From the NCBI RefSeq assembly GCF_021347895.1, contig NC_067113.1, forward strand, positions 1,182,467 to 1,246,466: a DNA stretch of 64,000 nt. The letters run 5' to 3'. The translations under genes and the position numbers were made by a program. Below are positions 10,720 to 24,385 of the stretch, piece by piece. Positions within the stretch are counted from its first letter, which is position 1; every line of letters begins with the position of its first letter. The stretch comes from Acanthochromis polyacanthus (lineage: Eukaryota; Chordata; Actinopteri; Pomacentridae). The notes under the pieces were generated by a model. It ran no database searches, was not told where the DNA came from, and saw only the letters and a program-made list of their open reading frames with translations.

Positions 10720-13700
10720 CATATGATGTAGGTGGTCACTAAGGTAAAAATGCCACCATAAAAGCAGGACATTTTTAAAGTAATTTGGCACAGTTTTGCT
10801 TACATAGCAGCAATGTTTTTTTACTACCTCATTACTTCATCCAAACTTTTTTTCTATGAAAAGGTATTAAAACATGCATTTAATTGATTTTTTTTGCAGT
10901 GGTATATATGTGTAGTGTATACACCGCCAGAGCTGTCATACCTCTGCAGCATCTTGCACCAACTCAACTACGGTCCATCCCAAGTTTATGGAAATTTGCT
11001 TTCAAGGCATCCTTGATCATAAATGAGTGAGCAAAGTACATCTGGGTGTACTGTGTTTGGATAAATGTAGACTCTGAGTAGGTACAGTGCTTTGGCCTTG
11101 ACTGAAGAGCTTCATGGAAGCACAAACACAGCCAGAGAGTGGACATGAACATGGAAGTGGAACCACATAGGTGTGACTGGACTTGTGTACAGATATTACA
11201 CCAGTCACACTGGATAGATGAATGTATTCTTGGCCAGCACTGAAATTCAGACTGCACAACAACACATTCAAACCACACTGTTAATTCCCAAATCCAATTG
11301 GTTGCTATGCCAACGTCTCTGTTAGCCAGGGAGCTCACAAGCGATCTGTTCTGCAGCTTTCTCTGCTTTCTATATTCTTATGTATTCAGTGTGGTCTGCC
11401 ACTTGAGGGACAACATTTGATATAAATTCAATTATTTCTGTGTTGGTAAAACGAAAATTACCACTGAAGATGAATAAAATAATTATATTGTCTCACACCT
11501 ATCTGTGCCACTCATGCTAAAACAAATCCAAGGGCATTCGTGCTAAATTAGTGAAATGAGTCCACTGACAAGTACACTATGACATGTTAATTCAGCTTCT
11601 GGCCTGAGAGAAGTGTTACAACACAGGACAGTATGTTAAAGGATGCTTGGAATCAGAAAGTCAGTACATAAGTCTGGTGAGGACAAACTGTCTGCACCTC
11701 ATCTCCCAAGGGTAGAGGCTGCATATTTGGTGGGTGCCTAATCACATGCATGTGCTGAGGTCTCACACACATACAGTGAGTAAAAATGAGTATGCTGCAC
11801 TAAAAACAGCAAGAGGGGAACAGAGGGCATATGCTGAGACAAAAACAAACTACTGGGGGGGAAAATTCTGTACAGGAAACAGATGAGTGTGTTTCCTGTG
11901 GCCCCTCTGGCCCCTCTGGAATCAGATTGTGAGGGTTTTTTTTTTTTTTTTGGAATAGCGGCTGTCATTAAAACACTGCTAGTATCCCATGATAGTGATG
12001 AATCAATCACCTGTCAATTTTCAGCAGTTTGATAATCAAACCATTGATAAATTAGTTTATCATTAAACAACACATTTAGGACAACAGCCAGTGAGTCAAA
12101 GTGCTTTCCAACTGAAAAACAAGACTCTTAAAAGTGACTATTTTCTGGTTTCTTAGTTTTCCATCACATTGATTTGAATATCTTTGGATTTTACATGATT
12201 GATGGGACCAAATGAGCAAGTCTAAGGAGTCATGGGTTAAAGCAGCAGTTCTCAATCAGTGGTGTCAGGCCAGTTTTAAATAATTTTTAAATTTGTCTTT
12301 TGTGAAATCCCCAACTTTACGACAGTACAATACAATCTACTATTGCTACCTGTGTCCTTTTTGATCTTATTGCTTTCTGCTCAATTTAAACTTTTGAACA
12401 TTGTCTTATTTCTAACAGAGATGTTAAAGTGTCCAAGAATCCAAATGTGTTATGAATAATTTCAGAGGAATGGACATGAAATCTAAATCTTCTGTGCTGT
12501 AGTCTAAATAATGTACGAGACTGTGAAGTAGCCTCCTCAAATAGTTTGATTACATTCAAGTACAAATTAGTCAAAAATAAAATAAGCACTATGTACATTT
12601 AAAGTTTGTCCTTCCTAATGTGGCTACAGCAAAATGTCTGTATCCATAAACCTGACCTACATGCATGAAAAGAACCACTCTTTTTAAAGTACTAATACAT
12701 TTCTGCATGTACCGGCCTTTGTAGTAAAAAATAAAAAGTCAGTAACAACTGTAAGAAAGCATGGTGAATCTATGCTGAATGGGAGGATAATCCTGAGACA
12801 CTTGTCCCAACACTTATTACGAGGTGACAGAACTGTTTCATCATCAAGTTTTAGGTGGAGAACATGATGTAGAAGTGAACTGGAGACGGAACTCCTCTCT
12901 CGTGTTCCTCTGTCGCATTTCAAAATCCATTTCTCTTAGAAATTTCTTATAGGTCAACAGAAAAGAAAAAAAATCTTGTGACTGAGGCAAGTATGGCAGA
13001 TAAGGAAAACTATATCAGAATCTCAGACTTTCAGTTTTCTATTTGCTTCATCCTTATCTGCTTAGAACCCTGAACTTGTACCACGTTGGGCTTTTGTTCT
13101 TCCTGATGTCTGGATTCGTCTTTGCTCCAGTGACCTCCAGACTGGGATTACTCACACATACACAGACATGTGTGGAGATAGTTCCTGGTGGAGGTAAAGA
13201 CAGCATTGAAACTAGACACAGCACCACACTGGAAACAACGCGAGGTCTCTGGAGAGGCCATTTAAAATCCTCTTACCATCATTACTAATTTAGGCAGCTT
13301 CAGCTGGGATTTTCTGCATGCTGATGGTCTATTTATTAAAAGACACCTGGACGAAATTAATAAGTTCTCCTTTACATTACATCATGTTGTTTTGTATCAT
13401 CGAGGCCAACTCACCTACCTACATGAATGCCTTACTGCTGATCATGAAGGATGAAACTTTTCAAAGGCATGTACTTAAAGAAGGAGGACTAATTATTCTG
13501 CTTTTAAAAGACAGCCTACGCAGAGGCCTTGGCTCATGGGTTTGCTTGGCCACTCTGGAGGAGGAGGAGGAGGTTTAAAATGTTGTACAGTTGATAGATG
13601 GAGCAGGACATGCTGATGGAAAAATTCTTCCAACACGCACTTACACCATCCCTCTTTGTACAATCCACGAAACCTCCCCTGTTTGGGTTTGCACTGTCCA

Positions 13701-14546
13701 GATTTTGAGATATCTGTTCCTAAAGTTTCTGCCTTGGAGGTGACTGGAGTTCAGTTTGGGGTTGTGTGTTTTTGTTCAACTAATGATCCAAAGATAGTCG
13801 TTTTACCATAGCAGAAGTGAGAAAAAAAGCAGATCTTCACATTTAAGCAGTTAGAAAATCTTTGGCATTTTTGCCCTGTATTATTAGAAGCAGCTTTAGG
13901 ATGGCCCAGGCCTTTGGAATTTTATTCCAATGAATGAAAAATAATGCTCCAGCAACTTTTTCAAGATCATTTTCAGGGGTTAAGAAAAGAAAGCACTTCT
14001 GACTAGATCCAAACACACTGTGAAGATTTGTTAAGCTAAGTGAAGTCAACATTCACCATTTCTGCTTCTGTCTCCATGTCATCATCCAGCAGCAGTCTTC
14101 TCCTCTCCAGAATCAACAAAATGTATTACATAATCTAACACAAAAAAAACCTCTATTGCTCTATTTCCTATGTGCTCAAAGAACTTAAGTTACATCTATG
14201 AACTACCATCTGTCATTGTTTGAGTGCAGATGAAGATTCAGCTGTTAGTTTCCTGTTCCAGTCTGATGGTCAATGTTACTGTTATACCCTCAAACACAAG
14301 CTTATTATTATCTACCGTCATAACAACACACCTACATAATATGCTGCATAAGTAACAGACCACAGAGGGTTAAGGAATGACTTATTATCAAAACTGTTTT
14401 CAATCAGTTGTGTGTAGGCTGTAGAGTTAAAAATCAACGCTGGTTTAAGGCCTTTTTTTTTTTTTTTTTATTACCAGCCAATCACGCTTGTTGTGGTGGT
14501 CTCGTGATTCCGTTACATAATCCAAACTTTTGCCATATCCATGTCC
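10720..14546. other. No recognisable gene or element
   Basis: AT-rich sequence with poly-A/T runs (for example 11937-11952) and no recognisable coding domains. A 'CAGTTCTCAATCAGTGGTG' near 12246 resembles a hAT tip but has no partner. Inferred intronic. Confidence 0.45.
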
Positions 14547-14549
14547 GTC

Positions 14550-14622
<73 letters not shown>
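14547..14622. repeat. (CT)n microsatellite
   Basis: About 38 near-perfect CT dinucleotide units with one early GT interruption. The serine/leucine-rich open frame across it is an artefact of the repeat. Confidence 0.97.
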
Positions 14623-14626
<4 letters not shown>

Positions 14627-16518
14627 TAAATAATTCAATGTGCCACAAAATTTGAAAAAAGACTTGAAACAAACGAACAAACGAAGTCACAATCCATGTG
14701 TTTTTCCAGATATGTTGTCCCAGCTCATTTGGAGAATAAAAAAACAACAAAAAACAGATTTTGCTGCTCGAGCAGCAACAACAAACTGCTTGTAAATACA
14801 CTGTGATGAAGTTTAATGTTACTGTGATATGTGGAAACATAACAGCTAAAAAAATACCCAGCCCTACATTTAGATTTAAACTGCTTGAAACTCCAAAATT
14901 GAGTCAAAGTATTTTAAACCATCTGGTAAAACATGAGCTATAGTACTGGCATGGACAGATTTTACCACAATGTTTGTAGCTTTTTCACATTCAACAGGAA
15001 AAAAACCCAAGAAGAACACCAGAAGACAGCAAAATGCCAGAAAAATCCAGGCCATGTCGCCTCATTCGTAGGATTGCTCTTCAGTAAAAGAAAAGCATAC
15101 CGAGCACACTCACATTGTGACCTTCTGCATCAGAGAGAGGCTGAGACAGAGAGGTCAGGACATCCTCATGTGCAGAAAGCTTTCTTATCAGTCCACCTGA
15201 AATTATATTGTCACGTTGCAGTAAATGGCTGGGGGAGGATGACATGAGTGTGTGTGGGAAAGAAGACAGGATGTAAGGTACAGGCCAAAGAGAAAGAAAA
15301 AGGCTTTACAGCTAGGGATGTGGTGCATTTTAACATCACTGTGTACACATTTTTACTGTCTTTAGGAACAGATTCTTAAAGTTAGCGTATTTTTATTCGC
15401 TATCGCAACGTAATACACATAGATCTTTAAATAAATCCTAAATCTGGTTCCTCTACTCTGTCAAAGCATTTTTTCCCAGAAGAAGGATGAGTTTTGGAAT
15501 CACGAAGCAGAATTCTCTTTTTCTGAGCTTCATCGAGGTCTAAAATGTGTTTATACAATGACACAGTAGTTCTGGTAACTTTTGCTGTTGATGAAGAAAT
15601 TTCACTCTTAGTCCTGTGAAGTTTGCTGCAGTGGGGTGTTTATTGGTATTCTGGCATACAGTGTGCAAACAGCTGCAAATGCTAGGTGTGATGGTGGTGA
15701 CAACAAAATTAAGAGGGAGGGTCTGACAGACAGTAACAAATAACAAAGATAAAAGAATTGTGGATAACCATGGGAAATGGCATGAAGGGGGTGACACTAG
15801 TACCAAAAGGTGTACTATTTTCTTCATCACTGTTGATGCAATGTTGAGTGTTGCTGCAGGTCACAGTATTAGAACCTTACTACACTGGTCTCTGTGTTTG
15901 ACGGTCAGGCTGATACTCCACAGGAAACAGGAAGCACTTAAAAGTATCACCCTTAATCCAAATGTCAACAGAAGCATCCGGCGTAAGAGACCCAACAACA
16001 TGCAACATTTGATGACTTTGTTTTCTCAAATGACACAAGAGTCTCAAACGTCCATAACTGTAAGAGACTTAATGCTTCTTACTGGAAAATTATCAATCAG
16101 CCTATTAAGAATGACTTTTGCTGTAATTCACTGTGAAAGGTTCCTGTCAGAAGAATACTGGAAAAAACAACATCCATCCACACAGGCTCCAGAATTCTGG
16201 GGGGGGGAAATGCTGGCTTTACATACGATCAGTGTTTTTACATTTTAAATGTGCTTCCATACATGTCATACTCTATTCTCTAACCATTGCCTGCAGTTCA
16301 GCTGAAAAGTTATCGAATTTTTGTCACAGGTGGTCGCGGGCTAGTCACTAACAGCTTCTTGGGTGCCATGGTGGGTACAGAATTCTGTTTTTTTTCTTCA
16401 TTTCTTGCAGAATCAAATTAATGCAGAGTCTTTATTTTTATTTTTTTTCGCCGACATGCAGAATAAAGTGATTTGACTGTCACATTCATTTCTGAGGTTC
16501 TACCAGTGTGCTGTGTCT
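14623..16518. other. No recognisable gene or element
   Basis: No conserved domain, paired inverted repeats or tandem array noted. The open frame at 15760-16248 (162 codons) has no recognisable domain and I regard it as chance. Confidence 0.45.
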
Positions 16519-17049
16519 CAAGCTCCGTCCACACGAAGACGAAACGAGGTCTAAACGCACAAGTTTCTTGCCGAATCTGCGTATCATCCACATGAAGACG
16601 GCGTTTTGGGGGTCTATAAACGATCATTTTTGAAAACGGGTTCCAGAGTGGAAAGATTTTGAAACGCCATTTACGCAGCTCCGTGTGTATGGGCGATCCG
16701 CTGCTTTTCAGAAACGCTTGCGTCATAGTTTCGTATCTTCATTGACACGCATGCGCCACACGTGGCCACGACAACAACAATGGCGGCGTACAGTGTAGCA
16801 AATGTGCTGATGAAGCTCTCTGTTTACAACTTTTGCCGCAAGTGCGCATGCCCAGTTTTTTTCTTCTGTTTGCGCGTGTTTCCGTCATATCGTTACAGCG
16901 CCCCTTGAGGTCTGGCATGTGTTTTACAGCGTTTCCATGCGTATCGAGTGCATTCGTGAAGACGCATACATTTTCTGAGACGCCTTCGTCTTTACGGGGA
17001 TCGTTTTTGAAACTGTTCAGCATTTCGTCTTCGTGTGGACGGGGCCTCA
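16519..17049. mobile_element. TIR MITE with 'CCGTCCACACGAAGACGAAA' ends
   Basis: The left arm CTCCGTCCACACGAAGACGA (from 16523) and the right arm TTCGTCTTCGTGTGGACGGG (ending 17044) are long, nearly perfect inverted repeats around a 531-bp, CpG-rich interior containing further copies of 'TTTTTGAAA' and 'GAAGACG'. No coding capacity. The flanking octamers do not give a clear target duplication, so the superfamily (hAT is likely) is unproven. Confidence 0.75.
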
Positions 17050-18599
17050 GTCTGATGCTAGTGGTGCCTTTGTTTTGTAGATCAGATAATGAGGGCTGCA
17101 GAACCTTCTCAACCATGTGAAGGTCTCAACTGGTGGTGCTGTTGGTAACTGTGCCCTGATCCCTGTCTGACTCAGAATGTAGCGTCACAGCAGAGAATCA
17201 CAGAATCCCTCTGGGCATCAGTGTCCTACATGCACATATCTCAGAGGCCTCCCATTAACTGAGCTGGAATATGGTAAAGTCATTTTCAGAAAGCATCAGG
17301 TTAAATGGCATCTGTGGAGCCTCAGAGCCTCGACATCTCGCTGTGCTGTGAGCGATTTCAAGGTCAGAAGTCTGATTGGGTGTCAGACTGTCAGTGACAT
17401 GCATGCAGTCACCCACACATGGAACATAGACCGATCTGCAAAACAACAGCCTGACATTTTCAACAGTTTCATTCTAAAATGAGACATTTACATAAGAAAA
17501 GCAATGACTACTCCTGCAAAACAAGACAACACACAGAGAGCTCAAACCTCCACACAACAAATCAACTATTTACTGTTCCACCCAAACGTATTATTCCTAC
17601 AGCTTCAATCTGACACTGAATTGATTTCTTGACTTTCCAAACACCCCCACAGGAATTACAATCAAGCATCTATCTCCATTAGTTTCACAGTTATCGCTCT
17701 GATCAATAATTGTTTAATGGGGGAACGCTCACATTTGAATAACCACCAAAATCTAATTGATTTTTCTTTGGCTCAAGGTCAATCAATCCAGAAGAAGCAT
17801 TGGTAAAGCACTTTTTGACAAATCCTGCTGTCAGACACAGATAAATTAATTACTAGGAATTAAATTATATCGGTTTCTGTGGAAGAAATAACTTAATAAT
17901 CAAACAAAAATAATATCCTAAAATATGCAGATACGAACAAAATCTTTAGAGAAAAGTACTGGTAACAAAAAATCTCCAGTTCCTTCCTTAATGGTAATTT
18001 CTCATAACCTGACACACAGATATATTTGTTTTGCTCCCAAAATACTGTTGGATGAAAATCTGATAGTAACATCGTTAGAACTGTCTGCCCTTTCAGCCAC
18101 TTGAACACAACACTTTTTCATACGTTCAATCAAACAATCTTGATCTAATCTTAACCAAGTGCTTTTGTTGTTTAAATCACAGACATGATGTGGATGTGAA
18201 TCCTCCAGTGTGAACATCCCAACCACCTCCTGTCCACTCCAGTGCAACTCAATGTTGCCTTAGAAAGCGATTCGCCAGCTAATACGTACGAAAATGTATT
18301 CCGAAAACCACATTTGCTGTATTGCTAATCAGTTGTATTGAACAGAAATAAGCCCTCATTGGAATTTTTCTCTTTAAAGTTACTTTTAATGTAGACTGAC
18401 ACATGGAATTTGAAACCACTTAAGGTGGTATTTTAGAGCAATCTATTGTTATTCTTAGTAGGCTAGAGAGACAAGCACAGGCACAGCTATCCACTTATAA
18501 TAAGTGGATTCAGGTTGTGCTTCTTCTTCTTCCAACTCTCTGGATCGATACATCTTTGTCCTTACTGACCACCCACATAGTCAATGTGTTTTCTACTGT
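17050..18599. other. No recognisable gene or element
   Basis: No coding or repeat signature recognised. The segment just downstream (18600-18880) may be trailing sequence of the PRY/B30.2 relic. Confidence 0.4.
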
Positions 18600-18886
18600 T
18601 ACAGACACCTTCAGTGGTTACACTTTCAGAGGAAGATCATTTACAGGTTAAAGTTTGGAAACATCATGTCAGTGAAAGTAGAAGTGCATGTGTGTGTCAG
18701 TGTCAGAATCACAGAATGGCAACAGTTCAGATGCATTGGAATCCTCTGGAACATCTTCACAGTGAGACCAGTGTCTGGTTCTGGTCAGGGGTAAGCTCTG
18801 TATTTACAATTATAGAATTGGATTCTTCAAAGTCCAGATGTCACATTCTCTTTCCTCTCCACGGACCTTGCAGGCACCTCTAGTTC

Positions 18887-19170
18887 CTAGCAGTGAGTCC
18901 TTGCATTGATGCCCTCAGAGTCCAGCACAGAGCTGAGGTGTTCAATCCTCTGTGGGTTTTCAGGGAGCTCCTGTCTGTGCCTCTGAGGAACCCTGTGGAA
19001 ATCTCCAGACAGTATGAGCTCTGGATTAGCAGTGTTTGGGTCCAGAATCACAGGTGTGTAAGAGATCATCTTCTTCATCTTGTTACAGATGTTGAAGCTC
19101 AGGTGATTGGCTACATCCATCAGAGTTCCTGGCCCCAGCTGTGGGTCACCTATGAGCTGATGGACTCCAT
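18887..19170 (-). pseudogene. PRY (B30.2) domain remnant, TRIM/NLR-type
   Basis: Minus-strand reading gives 'GTLMDVANHLSFNICNKMKK' then 'ISYTPVILDPNTANPELIL' and 'LPENPQRIEHLSSVLDSEGI', ending 'NARTHC' and a TAG. The 'YTPVILDPNTAxPELILSxD' stretch is the PRY part of fish B30.2 domains, found in TRIM E3 ligases (A33-like) and fish NLRC3-like receptors. The normal continuation is 'THCWDVEVG'; here the Trp codon is a stop ('THC*ELEV'), removing the SPRY half. Sequence up to about 19640 on the same strand may be the degraded upstream part. It sits on the same strand as PLEKHA5 within its inferred intron; a degraded copy of an immune-gene family member is the best reading. Confidence 0.65.
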
Positions 19171-20119
19171 GCTGTCAAGGAGTTCAATAGGAAAGAGACG
19201 TCTGCCGCTCCTTCTGTCTCTGCAAATGAGCTCTTTCCCCCTGCTCAGAGCCTCGCACACTGGCTGATGGAGGTTGAGAAAGAACAGTTAGAATTTTTCA
19301 CTGCAGAGAGCTGCAGAAGCTCCCAGATGTCCCTCCTGTCAGAAGGCCTCACACAGGTTTTTAACACCACATTAGGAGGTGGTTCACTCCTGAAATGATG
19401 GTCTCTTACAAACCATACATCGGTTGAATTGTTTCACACAGTCTTCTGGAATATTTCCTGCAACTCACTTTGCACTGAGCTCCAGTGGGTCTCACTCAGT
19501 GTTTTCACACTGAACTGGCAGTATTCCAAGTATTCCAGAGGTTGCTCCTGTAGCTGTCCTCTATCAGTGGGAGGTTTTTCTGACACTAAATCCTCTTTCT
19601 CACGGTGTGTGTCTCAGCCCTTAGTGAGAAAGCAACCTGTTTCTCCTGGTCTGTCGGTGTGAGTCAGAAGAGGGGTGGAGTTTTGCTGCACTATTGCCTT
19701 GAACACTCAAAGAGAATGCATTCACCGTAACCACGAGGGATTATTTTTGAGAGACTGTCTGGGTTTGCATCTAGTTTTCTAAATGTTTGATTTACACAAC
19801 CTCTCCATTCAGCCTCAGTCTCACAGTAATATTTTCAAATGCAGAATTAGTTTCCCCACTTTGATCAACTCCACATTCTGACCCTGATTGATCTTCACAC
19901 AGAGCCTGAAGATCTTGTCACAGTGCATTTCACTGTGTTCTGTAGCTACTGATGAAGCTCTTCCTATTATGCACAGCTGTTTGTCAATGCACTAGTCAAC
20001 ACCATTGGACCAAATAATAACATTCAGCACCTTCATGCATTTCTGTTTTAGCCTTCTAGATGTTTACATTATAGCCATCATGCAGCATCATCAAGCAGGT
20101 GCCTCATCATCTGACTTCA
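19171..20119. other. Degraded flank of PRY relic; otherwise nothing recognised
   Basis: The minus strand at about 19300-19640 may hold worn TRIM-like coding sequence, but I cannot place domains with confidence. The remainder shows nothing. Confidence 0.35.
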
Positions 20120-20385
20120 TTCTGCAGTAGGAAAATGAGCCCAAGCACACAACCACAGACATTGGGAACTATTTCCAGCCCCAAAAAGAACAAGGAGTCC
20201 TGCTACAGATGGTCTGACCCCATCGAGTCCTGATGCCACCATGGAGTCAGTCTGGATCACACAAAGCGCTGGAAGACACTAAGACAGCAAATCACATAAG
20301 AACTGTGGCAAGTTCTCCAAGACACTGAACAAGCGACCTGCCAAGTCCCAAACAGTGTGCAAATGTATGGAGGAGAACTAGGGCT
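20120..20385 (+). pseudogene. Tc1-like transposase C-terminal scrap
   Basis: In broken frames I read 'NEPKHTTTDIGNYFQPQKEQ' and 'GVLLQMV', then a worn 'ESVW' block ('TMESVWITQSAGRHLRQQI') and 'ELWQVLQDT'. These follow the Tc1 order HDNDPKHT, GVL..M.WPPQSPDLN, E-x-W and LWQxLQDxW. Several stops and frameshifts are present and no TIRs were found. It is an old fragment in an uncertain subfamily. Confidence 0.55.
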
Positions 20386-23264
20386 GTTTAAAAATAAACA
20401 CTGATTTTAGTTTGAGGCTCGTTACTGCACTTTGTATGAAGCTCACTAATTCAAAAAAGGAACGAATTACATCACTGGTAAGTGATTTTTCACTTTTAAT
20501 GCCAAAACATTGATTTTAATAGTTAATAGTTAATTCCCAGCTATGCCTATAAGGCTGCCAGTGTGTTTACTGAACAGTTGAACAGTTGCACTTAGATATA
20601 GAAACCAATCAATGGCGTCAACCAGAATGTATGAGACCGATGCAGTGTACACTGTATTGTAACAGAATTATCTCCTAAATCAGATTATGAAACATATTAC
20701 GTTAACTGCTGATGGCAAACTGAAGATAAGTCAGTCGGATGGATATGTGACTTGCCTCTGATTTGTTTCACCACAACAGAAGTTATCCCACAAGAAATCA
20801 GCTGACATTAAGGAAAGGTGAACAAAAGTAAACAAAATGTCAATTCACTGTGATTTTAAGGGTAGCAACACAGTATTTTTTTAACATTTTACCTTCATTC
20901 TAACAGTCAGTGTAGAGAAACATGAAACATGAGGTAACAGAAGGATATTACATCCAACAAATGTCCCCTAGCTGAAATCAAACTACTCCAAATTCAGTCA
21001 CCAGAAAACGAAATAAAATTCCCGACACAGAGCACCATGTATGGTATTTTATGTATTTGCTGCATCTTTGAAATTGCTTCTAAAAGTCAACAAAGTCAGA
21101 AATACTAAACTTAATCTAAATTTAAAATTGACTCTTGTACTAAACATCTCATTGGAAAGAAGCAGCAGCGAAGCTCAGGAGAGTTCAGCAAATTAGAATA
21201 AAAAAGCTGGATTAGGGTGAAAGTCAGTCGTGAACAATTATTTTCAAGTCTATTGTGTTTATTGTTAGTCTAAATATGAACATTTTAAATTCAAGAAAAA
21301 CTGAAAAACATGAATGCAAATGAAAATAGAAATCCTCACAGCTCAGACAGATTATGTTTAATTTATCAAGCAGTTCCATAAGAGATAACTACCAACGAGT
21401 AAGAAACTGGACTTTTATGTTAGTTTCTGGGAGAGATTTCAATGTAAATATCAGAATATTGCCATACACGACTGACAAACAGACAGCAAGTACTGTCTTG
21501 TACTTGTCCCAGCAGTGGTCCAGTCTTCCCTCAGCTTCAAAGAACCCAGTCTCAGTCTAGCTACAGTATTTACAACCCTCCAAAAAATGTTCTGAATGGA
21601 ATGTGGGGCTTGCATTTCCTTCTGACAAAGATCCAAACATACAACCACAGCTGACTTGTCAGAGAGCAAAGATCGAAGGGAGGGAAAGAATTTACTCATG
21701 CCAGATTCTTAGATGCAGCATTGAAGTGTAGTACAGTGTGCAGATGCGTGTGTATACAAGAGGATTCAGGCAGTACAGGAAACTATTCATGAGTAGTTCA
21801 GCCCCACCCAGCCAACAACCCACTTAGGAACTCTTTGCCCTCCCTCCTCCCCAAAAAAAACACTGCACTCATGTTATTGCAGAGCTCATAATAACTGTGG
21901 AAAACAGCCACGTGCCCTTACTGTCGGTGTAGTCAGCATTACTTGTTGAGGTGGGAAAATCTGCAGAGTTTAACTGAGTGACATATTCAAGAAACTGTAA
22001 AAACAACAAGAATTGATGGATTTTACATTTTCTGACAGCCTTTAAACTCAGTTTTGGTTTCATCCAGCAAAACCATTAAATCTAAGCTTTAATCAAATCA
22101 CAATATTTCATCAAAATCCTTTTATTCTACATGTTACACTAAAAGTTTGCCACAAATAAAAAGCTTGCAGTCAGCAAACTCTGTAGTAAGCAACAAATTC
22201 TGTAGTCCTCCGTAAAAACATGAAGCCGTTAGTGACTCAGCTTTGACTAACAGTGATGTGACACAAATTCGAGGACTTTTCAGTCTTTGTTTACACAGTA
22301 CAGATACAATTATGGAAACAATTTAAAAATGGAAGTAATAAAATATCTATATTATCTAGAGACACCATTTTTTCCAGCGTTGGTAACACCTGTGGGGACT
22401 TAAAAAAAATTTGCACATTGATTCCAGGATTTTTCAGCTGCTGCCAAATAAATAATCAAAGATATTCAACTTTTGTTTTTTGGCCCTACTTAACTGTGTT
22501 ATCCTGCACAGACGACATATCTGATTTCTCTCCACCTGTAGCCTTTGTGCTGTTTCCACAGAGATGCAGGACTTCATACTGCAGTGAAAAATGAGCACAT
22601 CGGAAGGAAAAACATGACAGTAACAAAAAACTCACAGAAATTGCTTGGAGTCCTAAGAGTTAATTCAATTTATTTCCGCTCCTTCTCTCCCTCTCTCCCT
22701 CTCATTCAAATGATCTGTTCAGCACAGCAGGACTGACTCTGACCATGCATGCACACACACACATTCTCTTACATGGCTCCTGGTGGACTCAGTGATCACA
22801 TTTCCCTTTATTCTTTCCATATACCTATAAACACAAACATTCATGTAAATCTATGAACTTACCATGGCAAATAGATCATAACAAAAACCCATCTCTGTGG
22901 TTTCCAGCTACATCAAATACAAAGACTGGAAACACCGTGTTATGATGAAATATAATAGAAAGCAGCAATTCCCTAATGTACAAATACAATAAAAATACAA
23001 GTTATACAATTCCATTTTTTTTTTATAATTTGCAGCACAATATATTTATGTATTAAAAGGAAAAATATTCATTTTGCAGCTTTTAGTGATTTATTACTAA
23101 ATACCATAGTACTGGACCACTATTGTTGCCTTAACATGCAAACAGCATATAAATGTTGCAAATCAAACCATTTGTGTGTTTTTGGCTCGTTTGATTGCAG
23201 TGTATTTTTTTTTAATGACCAATAACAAGTTTTGGATGTAAATATTGATTTGTAAAGTCTGGTG
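20386..23264. other. No recognisable gene or element
   Basis: AT-rich DNA without recognised coding blocks. Short homopolymer runs only. Inferred intronic. Confidence 0.45.
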
Positions 23265-23445
23265 TAGGGCTGCAGTGATTGATTATTTTAGCAATCGAGT
23301 CTTCAATTGCTTATTCTTATTCTTAATCGAGTAATCAGATTACATGCTGGGCATGCGTGTTACAGCATCAAAAACGGAAGTGAGTGTGCTGTGCAACAGA
23401 AATAATCATCCTGGTGGAATCTGGGATGCAGATTTTATACCAAAC
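23265..23445 (+). mobile_element. hAT-type left end (TAGGGCTGCA...)
   Basis: 'TAGGGCTGCAGTGATTGATT' starts a segment with A/T-rich 'AATCGAGT' direct repeats, the usual look of hAT termini carrying 'TAATCGA' subterminal repeats. A comparable inverted end lies at 33960-34103, but the flanking octamers differ. Confidence 0.5.
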
Positions 23446-23454
23446 AGGACAGAC

Positions 23455-23796
23455 CGGAATATTATCCAGATTATACAAAAGTTTTCATGTCTCCTCAAAC
23501 ACGAACACTCAACATGTTAAAAGTAAATGGGAAAGAGAAGGAGGAGTGCTAATATCTGAAGAAGAATGGGAGTATATTTGTAAATTACAATGGAAAACTA
23601 CTCATTCCCACAGCTGGAGGGAATTTGGGTGGAAAAGTATCATGAGGTTCTTTATTATTCCTGCACAAAAGAGACATCAAGGTGTTGGTACAAACTGTTG
23701 GAGGTTATGTGGTTCAAGTGCAGCCAATCTGGACATCAGAAGAACAGCAGAACTCACTGGCTTTGGTTAAGGTCTGTCTGCCTGATTCCACAATAA
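23455..23796 (+). pseudogene. L1-clade LINE ORF2, C-terminal fragment
   Basis: The frame contains 'LSRLYKSFHVSSNTNTQHVK', 'KWEREGGVLISEEEWEYICK' and 'LQWKTTHSHSWREFGWKSIM', then 'RFFIIPAQKRH' and 'CWRLCGSSAAN'. This is the region after the RT domain of vertebrate and fish L1 ORF2 ('KWE.DL...IxEEDW', 'THSxxWREFGWKxxxRFFxTP', 'CWR.CG'), leading into the cysteine motif. The fragment is open over its 114 codons but cut at both ends; the next LINE's tail begins at 23797. Confidence 0.75.
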
Positions 23797-24385
23797 GGAA
23801 TAGAATAGAATAGAATAGAATAGAATAGAATAGAATAGAATAGAATGACTTTATTGATCCCCGAAGAGAAATTCAATTATTTGGTCTTATCTTTTTGCAT
23901 TTGAATTAAAAAGTCCGATTGCTGATGGCAAGAAAGATTTTCTAAATCTTTCTGTCCTGCAGCACAGGGATAGGAGCCATCCACTGGTGTTTTGTTGTTC
24001 ACTGAGGCAGATGTGAAGTGGATGATCCATGTTGGTCAGAATGGCCTCCATCTTGCTCAGTGTCCGTCTCTCCACCTCATCCTCCAATGAGTTCAATGTG
24101 ATTCCAACCACAGAGCAGCTTTTTTAATCAGTTTGTTCAGACCCCTTGCATCCTTGTTCTTTACACTGCCTCCCCAGTAGACTGCAGCATAAAACAGGAC
24201 ACCTGCTACCACAGACTGATAAAACATGTGCAGCATCTTACTGCAGATGTCTATTGATCGAAGGCAAAAAAGGCAAAAAAAAAAAGTCGGCTTTGTCCCT
24301 TTTTGTAGATGAAGTCTGCATTTTTAGACCAGTCTAATTTATTGTCAAGGTGGATACCTACATATTTATGTGATGTCAGCACCAC
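23797..24385 (-). mobile_element. Rex1-like LINE, 3' end, antisense
   Basis: The plus strand starts with (AATAG)n then 'AATGACTTTATTGATCCCC', the reverse of a LINE 3' end (AATAAAGTCATTC plus TATTC repeats). On the minus strand the ORF contains 'FYQSVVAGVLFYAAVYWGGS', 'ARGLNKLIKKAA', then 'MEAILTNMDHPLHICLSEQQ' and 'FRKSFLPSAIGLFN'. This is the post-RT C-terminus of Rex1/Babar-like elements and parallels 'FYDSVVASAVFYAVVCWGAG' of the copy at 46100-47075. It has frameshifts and a poly-A interruption near 24278, and is 5' truncated. Confidence 0.75.

Noticed and set aside
15760..16248. 162-codon open frame on the plus strand
   Set aside because: Long by chance standards here, but no recognisable domain, splice logic or composition signal.
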